Below are positions 6,064-8,535 of a stretch of 8,535 nt of DNA, piece by piece; position 1 is the first letter of the stretch; each line of letters begins with the position of its first letter. The position numbers and the translations under genes were made by a program. The DNA comes from Gemmatimonas phototrophica (GTDB taxonomy: Bacteria > Gemmatimonadota > Gemmatimonadetes > Gemmatimonadales > Gemmatimonadaceae): assembly GCA_945870175.1 (NCBI GenBank), contig CAMBRJ010000096.1, positions 1 to 8,535 on the forward strand. The letters are read 5' to 3'. The notes beneath the pieces are model-generated. The model searched no databases, was not told the origin of the DNA, and worked only from the letters and a program-made list of their open reading frames with translations.

Positions 6064-6549
6064 ATGCCCTCTGCCTTGCAATCCACGCTGCGACGCTCTC
6101 TGTCGCTGGCTTTCTTGGCCGCGTTGCCGCTGGCGTCGGCCTGTCGCGCCGTCGCTCATACCAGCGCCGAGCCGCAGTTCATTCATCCGGACGGCCCGCC
6201 CGCCAATCCGTTCTCGCCCGCCGTGCGGGTCGGAAGCATCATCTTCGTGTCCGGCACCCTCGGCACCAAGCTCGACGGGACGCTGGTGCCTGGCGGTATT
6301 CAGGCGGAAACGCGACAGCTGCTGGAGAACATCAAGGGCACGCTCGGGGCGGCCGGCGTGGGCATGGACCGCGTCGTGAAGTGCACGGTGTTTCTGGCCG
6401 ACCTCAAAGAGTGGCCGGCCATGAACGAGGTGTATCGCAGCTACTTCAGCAACGGCAACTTTCCAGCGCGGGCGGCGGTGCAGGCCACGCTGCTGATGGG
6501 CGCACGGGTCGAGATGGAGTGCGCCGCGGCCGCGAAGTCGCCGGCCTGA
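6064..6549 (+). CDS. RidA/YjgF/UK114-family protein with lipoprotein-type signal peptide
   Basis: Residues ~38-156 form a RidA domain, whose cytosolic members hydrolyse reactive enamine/imine intermediates such as 2-aminoacrylate. The key residues are present: R136 in FPARAAVQ corresponds to the catalytic Arg (R105 in E. coli RidA) and E150 in RVEME to the conserved Glu (E120). What differs is an N-terminal extension with basic residues (LRR, 9-11), a hydrophobic core and LPLASAC ending at C27, which fits the general lipoprotein signal pattern. Export and lipid anchoring are therefore inferred. There is no Shine-Dalgarno sequence before the ATG at 6064, and an in-frame TAG at 6046-6048 excludes a longer form. 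TGGTATTTT immediately before the ATG resembles an extended -10; if it is used, the start could instead be the TTG at 6076. Its stop is 12 bp from the stop of the opposing gene. Confidence 0.88.
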   Translation: MPSALQSTLRRSLSLAFLAALPLASACRAVAHTSAEPQFIHPDGPPANPFSPAVRVGSIIFVSGTLGTKLDGTLVPGGIQAETRQLLENIKGTLGAAGVGMDRVVKCTVFLADLKEWPAMNEVYRSYFSNGNFPARAAVQATLLMGARVEMECAAAAKSPA

Positions 6550-6561
6550 GCGCCCGACGGC

Positions 6562-7992
6562 CTAGGCGCCGGACTGCAGGTAGTCCACCACGTCGCGCGC
6601 CGTGTACGAGGTGCGATCGCCGAGGAAGGCGCCGATGTGCAGCAACTCGTCGCCGCTGGTGATCAGCGCCGGTTCTTCACTCACCTGCTGCTCGGCGGTG
6701 TCGAGCGCTTGCGGCATGCCGATGGCGGAGATCAGGCCGTTGCAGACACACTGCCTGCCGATCGTATCCACGAGCAGGCCGCCCTTGTTCACGTAGTCTT
6801 GCTCCGGCTCGGCCGGGCATCGATAGCCCACGCGCCCGTCGTCGCGTTGATAGGCGGTGCGGAGATAGCCCAGATCGCAGCGACGCTCACGCTCGATCGT
6901 GGCCGGATGGCCGGGCCATGACACGACCTTGAACGGGAATCCGGTGGGTGACGTGCGCGGGTCGGTGCGGATGGCGAGGTCGCCCATCCGCGCATGTTCC
7001 AGGACGGTGGCTTTGAGCTCGGTGTCGAAGCCGGACTCGTCGCAATAGGCGAACAGCGTGCCCACCTGAATGCCGGCCGCGCCTTCGGCGAGGGCGTGTT
7101 GCAGCTGGTGCGGCGAACCCGTTCCACCGGCCAGCCAGAATGGGAGGCCCAGTTCACGCATCTTGGCCAGGTCGACCGCGTCGCGTTCGCCGTAGATCGG
7201 CTCGCCCGTGGCCGACAGGGCCCCGCCACCACGGGCGGGCGCGTTGTGGCCGCCGGCGGTCGGGCCTTCCACCACGAAGCCGTCCACGCGCCCCGAGGCC
7301 TTTCTGGCGAGCGTCGCGGCCAGCGAATTCGCGGCCACGATGGCGAGAAAACGCGGACGCGTCAGTGCGCGCGTGACGTCGGCGCCGTGTGCTACCGGAT
7401 CGAAGGTGAGCAACGGCGCATCGGCCGTGGCCACCCCGTCCACGTCGAAACGCAACGTGGCTGGTTCGTGCAGGGCCAGACGGTCGAGGGCCAGCGGGAT
7501 CTCGCGCGGAATGCCGGCACCCATCAGCACGTAGTCCACGCCGGCCAGCATCGCGCCGTACAGCGACGCGAGATTCGGCAGCTGCAGCTTGGTGAGCAGA
7601 TTGATGCCGACCACGCCATCGTGCCCGCTCTTGGCGAGAAACACTTCGACGAAGTTGGCGAGCATCGTGAGTTGCTGCCGCGCCACGCTCACGTGCTGCT
7701 TGTACAGCGGCAGCAACTTGTACGGCTGTCCGGGTTCGCGGCCGTTGGGCAGGAAATAGCGGCGAAGTACCGCGGCGCCGACGTCGGGGATCGGAAAGGC
7801 GTCGATGGCGCGACGCATCTCGCCGTCGGTATCACCGTCCTGCAGACGACGCACGAGCACGGAATCGAGGGCCGTACCGGAGACGACGCCCAGTTGGCCA
7901 AGGCGAGACACTTCGCGCGCGAGCAGCCAGCGCGATACGCCGACGCCCATTCCGCCTTGGATGATCGCCGGGAGGGATGCCTGTGTAGTCAT
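6562..7992 (-). CDS. Nitronate monooxygenase / 2-nitropropane dioxygenase-family flavoprotein
   Basis: This 476-residue FMN-binding TIM-barrel protein is cytoplasmic, with no signal peptide. It begins MTTQASLPAIIQGGMGVGVS, with IIQGGMG the usual N-terminal FMN-loop motif. It continues with VEGPTAGGHNAPARGGG (241-257, His249 in the position of the NMO catalytic His), FWLAGGTGSP (285-294) and the phosphate-binding GAAGIQVGTLFAYCDESG (304-321). Family members oxidise nitronates or reduce/oxidise related substrates with FMN. The exact substrate is unknown, and many long members are probably not true nitronate monooxygenases. It is longer than classic ~320-380-residue enzymes: residues ~365-476 add a module with C372, C392 (GYRCPAEP), C415 and C417 (GRQCVCNG). 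The ATG at 7992 is chosen because the usual N-terminus starts there; an in-frame extension to 8088 is low-complexity and unsupported. RBS is weak (CAGG close to the ATG). Confidence 0.87.
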   Translation of the reverse strand: MTTQASLPAIIQGGMGVGVSRWLLAREVSRLGQLGVVSGTALDSVLVRRLQDGDTDGEMRRAIDAFPIPDVGAAVLRRYFLPNGREPGQPYKLLPLYKQHVSVARQQLTMLANFVEVFLAKSGHDGVVGINLLTKLQLPNLASLYGAMLAGVDYVLMGAGIPREIPLALDRLALHEPATLRFDVDGVATADAPLLTFDPVAHGADVTRALTRPRFLAIVAANSLAATLARKASGRVDGFVVEGPTAGGHNAPARGGGALSATGEPIYGERDAVDLAKMRELGLPFWLAGGTGSPHQLQHALAEGAAGIQVGTLFAYCDESGFDTELKATVLEHARMGDLAIRTDPRTSPTGFPFKVVSWPGHPATIERERRCDLGYLRTAYQRDDGRVGYRCPAEPEQDYVNKGGLLVDTIGRQCVCNGLISAIGMPQALDTAEQQVSEEPALITSGDELLHIGAFLGDRTSYTARDVVDYLQSGA

Positions 7993-8120
7993 AGACCTGA
8001 AGCATGGACAGGCCCATGCGCGACGGCTGTCGGCTATTCCCGGGTGTCGCTGTGGTGAATCGCCTGACACTGGTGACGCCGGCGACACTCCGGCGCGCCC
8101 CCGCTACTGCGACCCCGCCG
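7993..8120. other. Intergenic gap between pilT and the flavoprotein gene, with a candidate hairpin
   Basis: This 128-bp gap follows the pilT stop and precedes the flavoprotein start, both on the - strand. It contains a perfect 6-bp stem with a 7-nt loop: CGCCGG (8077-8082) and CCGGCG (8090-8095). No T-run follows on the - strand, so it is a weak terminator candidate at best. I see no convincing promoter, and none of the 16-nt palindromic units seen elsewhere. Confidence 0.4.
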
Positions 8121-8535
8121 CTACTCCTCGGCGGCGAGTCCGTCCAGGTTGTAGCCGAGCGCGCGCAGCCTGGAGGCCATGTCCTTTTTTTCGGCCGACT
8201 TCACGTACGCTTCTTCCGCTTCGACCGTCTTGTTCTTGACGAGGTGCATCAGCGCGTCGTTCAACATCTCCATGCCCAGCTTCTTCTGGGTCTGGATGAT
8301 GTTGTTGATCTGCACCGTCTTGCCTTCGCGGATCATCGCACTCACGGCCTTGTTCACGAGCAGGATTTCGCGCGCCGCGACCCGTCCGCCGCCGATCTTC
8401 TTGCACAGCGTCTGCGACACCACGCCTTTGAGCGATTCGGCCAGCATGACGCGGATCTGATCCTGGCGGTCGGCGGGGAACTGATCGACGATGCGATTGA
8501 TCGTGGACGCGGCCGTCGAGGTGTGCAGCGTGCCG
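8121..8535 (-). CDS. pilT: Type IV pilus retraction ATPase PilT, C-terminal part (5' partial)
   Basis: The frame is open from the right edge to the TAG at 8121-8123, giving 138 residues. It opens GTLHTSTAASTINRIVDQFP, which matches the PilT/GspE-type secretion ATPase region containing the His box (TLHT) and the following helix. MLAESLKGVVSQTL and GGGRVAAREILLVN follow. AVSAMIREGKTVQI is in the position of the AIRNLIRE retraction motif of PilT, with QTQKKLGMEMLNDAL after it. This end of PilT couples hexameric ATP hydrolysis at the inner membrane to pilus depolymerisation, driving twitching motility and DNA uptake. The catalytic Walker motifs lie outside the window. The tail LRALGYNLDGLAAEE is somewhat acidic. 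PilT is favoured over PilU or PilB because of the AIRNLIRE-like motif, and over GspE because of the SLKGVVSQ/GGGRVAA context. Confidence 0.92.
   Translation of the reverse strand, partial: GTLHTSTAASTINRIVDQFPADRQDQIRVMLAESLKGVVSQTLCKKIGGGRVAAREILLVNKAVSAMIREGKTVQINNIIQTQKKLGMEMLNDALMHLVKNKTVEAEEAYVKSAEKKDMASRLRALGYNLDGLAAEE

Noticed and set aside
6562..7992. PfaD-type enoyl reductase of polyunsaturated fatty acid synthesis
   Set aside because: It shares the same flavin fold, but no polyketide or fatty-acid synthase genes are nearby and the C-terminal Cys module does not resemble PfaD.
6994..8058. Long + strand reading frame (354 codons) opposite the flavoprotein gene
   Set aside because: The - strand carries the conserved FMN-binding motifs; the + frame is Arg/Gly/His-rich with no family features.
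7993..8088. N-terminal extension of the flavoprotein to 8088
   Set aside because: The extra 32 residues are low-complexity and the family N-terminus begins at the ATG at 7992.
1..8535. tRNA, rRNA or known riboswitch
   Set aside because: No stretch with tRNA arms or CCA-proximal motifs and no recognisable riboswitch core was seen; the gaps are filled by hairpin repeats.

Overview
The window is high-GC bacterial chromosome (roughly two thirds G+C), with housekeeping and accessory metabolic genes rather than phage or plasmid genes. A giant secreted BNR/sortilin-like protein, a PQQ sugar dehydrogenase, an exported RidA protein, PilT and abundant intergenic hairpin repeats together suggest a free-living Gram-negative. 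Gemmatimonadota is my best guess and Acidobacteriota is possible. This is inferred from gene style only; there is no rRNA gene to settle it.

Layout: (1) 2-2839 (+), the C-terminal bulk of a secreted Asp-box/BNR beta-propeller protein whose start lies off the left edge. (2) 2840-3028, an intergenic gap filled by a long inverted repeat with 44-nt arms. (3) 3029-3934 (+), a class IV-like histone-deacetylase-family enzyme, probably leaderless. (4) 3976-5145 (+), an exported PQQ-dependent aldose dehydrogenase with a good Shine-Dalgarno site, 41 bp downstream of gene 3. (5) 5151-5323, palindromic element copy A, between convergent genes. (6) 5332-5832 (-), a DinB-family protein. (7) 5846-5876, a G-rich heptamer tract, then 5885-6056, palindromic element copy B, between divergent genes. 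(8) 6064-6549 (+), a RidA/YjgF-family protein with a lipoprotein-type signal peptide. (9) 6562-7992 (-), a nitronate monooxygenase-family flavoprotein with a Cys-bearing C-terminal module, convergent with gene 8. (10) 8121 to the window end (-), the C-terminal part of the pilus retraction ATPase PilT.

The genes form no obvious single pathway. The deacetylase and sugar dehydrogenase may be co-transcribed; the others look like independent units.

The most unusual content is intergenic. Elements A and B are two diverged copies of a ~172-bp nested palindrome. Each arm is four tandem ~16-nt units (consensus near AACGGCGCKAAGARTS), and both arms surround a 38-nt central hairpin that is 37/38 identical between copies. 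They lie in direct orientation on either side of the dinB-like gene. A third, differently worded inverted repeat (2866-3004) has the same style: a purine-rich iterated unit on the left arm and its complement on the right. I found no complete defence, CRISPR or biosynthetic system.
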